Below are positions 14,931 through 15,984 of a DNA stretch of 15,984 nucleotides, piece by piece. Made by a program: the position numbers and the translations under genes. Every line of letters starts with the position of its first letter. The stretch's first letter is position 1. The stretch comes from Devosia sp. (GTDB lineage Bacteria > Pseudomonadota > Alphaproteobacteria > Rhizobiales > Devosiaceae): contig JAQGJI010000004.1 in assembly GCA_028290685.1 (NCBI GenBank), positions 1-15,984 on the forward strand, in the 5' to 3' direction. Under the pieces are notes generated by a model, which saw nothing but the letters and a program-made list of their open reading frames with translations, was not told where the DNA came from and searched no databases.

Positions 14931-15743
14931 ATGCCTGTCTCTGTCGTCACCTGGAACATCAATTCGGTCCGTCTCCGGCTGCCCATGGTGCTGGATTTTC
15001 TCCAGCAATATCAGCCCGACGTGCTGATGCTGCAGGAGATCAAATGCACCAATGACCAGTTTCCGGCCAAGGCCTTTGCCGAAGCCGGGTACCCTCACCA
15101 AGCCGTGCACGGGCAAAAAGGCTATCATGGCGTTGCCACTGTTTCGAAGTTTCCACTCAGCGACGTGTCGAGCAGGGTATTTTGCAACATCCCCGAGTCA
15201 CGCCACGTCTCGGCGGTGCTGAATTGGGGCCGCGGCCCGGTTACAGTCCATAATTTCTATATACCGGCCGGCGGCGATGAGCCGGACCCCGAGGTTAATC
15301 CCAAGTTCAAGCACAAGCTGGGATTCCTCAGCGAACTGACCACCTGGTTCAGCGAACCAGGGTTCCAGCGCGGGCATCTGATTGCCGGGGACTTCAACGT
15401 GGCGCCGCATGAAAACGATGTCTGGAGCCATAAGCAGTTGCTCAAGATCATCAGCCACACCCCGGTGGAAACCGAAGCACTGGAGGCGATTCGCAGTGGC
15501 GGACATGGCTGGACCGATCTGGTGCGCAAGCATGTACCTTACGACCAGAAGATTTACTCCTGGTGGAGCTATCGAGGCATCGATTGGCAGAAGTCGGATC
15601 GTGGCCGGCGGCTCGATCATATCTGGGCCACCAGCGACGTTGCCGAACATTGCATTGCTGCCGAAATCATCAAGCCCGCGCGCGGCTGGACCGACAAGCC
15701 GAGCGACCACGTCCCGGTGATTGCCCGTTTCGCCGGAGTCTAG
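14931..15743 (+). CDS. xth: Exodeoxyribonuclease III (AP endonuclease family 1)
   Basis: Base-excision repair enzyme cutting DNA at abasic sites, with 3'-5' exonuclease and 3'-phosphatase activity. The 270-residue product has the complete EEP-fold active site: Asn9 (VVTWNINSVR), Glu36 (MLQEIKCT), Tyr110 (VHNFYIPAGGDEPD), Asp154 and Asn156 (IAGDFNVAPHENDVW), WTDLVR (194-199), DRGRRLDHIW with Asp229, and the catalytic pair Asp259-His260 (PSDHVPVI). Length is normal (260-275). AAGAG stands a few bases before the ATG at 14931. It lies after the rplS terminator, so it needs its own promoter in the 107 bases before it; only a poor TTACCG-N16-GATAAG (14877-14904) is visible. It converges with the next gene, 16 bases apart. 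Confidence 0.95.
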   Translation: MPVSVVTWNINSVRLRLPMVLDFLQQYQPDVLMLQEIKCTNDQFPAKAFAEAGYPHQAVHGQKGYHGVATVSKFPLSDVSSRVFCNIPESRHVSAVLNWGRGPVTVHNFYIPAGGDEPDPEVNPKFKHKLGFLSELTTWFSEPGFQRGHLIAGDFNVAPHENDVWSHKQLLKIISHTPVETEALEAIRSGGHGWTDLVRKHVPYDQKIYSWWSYRGIDWQKSDRGRRLDHIWATSDVAEHCIAAEIIKPARGWTDKPSDHVPVIARFAGV

Positions 15744-15759
15744 CGCTGCATAGATCGGT

Positions 15760-15984
15760 CTATTCGGATTTCATCTTTCGCCCAACGGGCTCCAGCGCGC
15801 CAAGATAATCACCGATATCCTGCTGCACCCGGGCAATGGCGCGCTGTGCAAGATCGGGAGATTGCTGGATCAGCTTCAAAAAGGCATGCCGGGGCACAAA
15901 CAGAACCTGGCTGTCGGTCACGGCAACGATAACGATCGGCCGTGGTTTGGGCAGGATCAGGGCCATTGCCGAAACGACGCTGCC
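15760..15984 (-). CDS. Cyclic nucleotide-binding domain protein, C-terminal fragment (5' end beyond window)
   Basis: The minus-strand frame is open from the window edge to a TAG at 15762-15760, giving 74 residues. It reads GSVVSAMALIL, then PRPIVIVAVTDSQVLFVPRH and AFLKLIQQSPDLAQRAIARV, ending near GRKMKSE. The VxAxTDSxVLxxPRxAFLxLIxxxPxLA pattern is the second half of a Crp/Fnr-type cNMP-binding fold, just after the phosphate-binding cassette. No helix-turn-helix follows before the stop, so this looks like a stand-alone cNMP-binding domain protein, not a Crp-type regulator. Such a small gene is often found beside xth in alphaproteobacteria. The internal ATG at 15966 is probably a methionine within the domain, not the start. 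Confidence 0.8.
   Translation of the reverse strand, partial: GSVVSAMALILPKPRPIVIVAVTDSQVLFVPRHAFLKLIQQSPDLAQRAIARVQQDIGDYLGALEPVGRKMKSE

Noticed and set aside
14842..15027. Possible small GTG-initiated frame between the rplS terminator and xth
   Set aside because: It runs into xth in another frame, is rich in Arg and Ser with no recognisable motif, and has no good ribosome-binding site.

Overview
The window is a GC-rich, densely packed stretch of bacterial chromosome. Protein content and gene order point to an alphaproteobacterium of the order Hyphomicrobiales (Rhizobiales). A Devosia/Pelagibacterium-like organism is a reasonable guess, but I cannot fix the genus from sequence alone. Supporting signs are acnA divergent from a ccmABCDG cytochrome c maturation operon, the run sdhAF4 / htpX / rsmB / heparinase-like gene / purH, and leuC lying close to rimM-trmD-rplS. 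I see no transposase, integrase, phage gene, CRISPR array, tRNA or rRNA, and no sign of recent transfer. This is core genome.

Layout. Positions 1-1253 (minus) carry the first 417 codons of aconitase acnA. A divergent intergenic region (1254-1424) leads into ccmA-ccmB-ccmC-ccmD-ccmG (1425-4163, plus), whose genes overlap or nearly touch. A small convergent sdhAF4 gene (4224-4424, minus) follows. Then come htpX (4521-5501) and rsmB (5510-6811), a heparinase II/III-like gene (6974-8572), purH (8633-10216), and leuC (10321-11727), which overlaps by four bases a small zincin-like metallopeptidase gene (11724-12146). A gap with a REP-like inverted repeat separates this from an unrecognised minus-strand gene (12267-12671). 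The ribosome-biogenesis group rimM-trmD-rplS (12792-14763) ends in a clear intrinsic terminator. Exonuclease III (xth, 14931-15743) and the C-terminal part of a cyclic-nucleotide-binding-domain protein (15760 to window end, minus) close the window.

How the genes fit together. The left third is respiratory: aconitase (TCA cycle), the heme exporter/chaperone and thiol-disulfide arms of System I cytochrome c maturation, and the SDH flavinylation factor. The centre combines membrane protein quality control (HtpX), 16S rRNA m5C methylation (RsmB), a cell-surface-type polysaccharide lyase homologue, de novo purine synthesis (PurH) and leucine synthesis (LeuC). The right third is 30S maturation (RimM), tRNA m1G37 methylation (TrmD) and ribosomal protein L19, followed by DNA repair.

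I did not find a convincing undescribed multi-gene system. The items most worth a second look are a heparinase-like protein whose expected catalytic motifs look eroded, a small unrecognised protein next to a REP-like doublet, a zincin coupled to leuC, the absence of rpsP in front of rimM, and an alanine-rich tail on L19. No gene-free stretch exceeds 200 bases.
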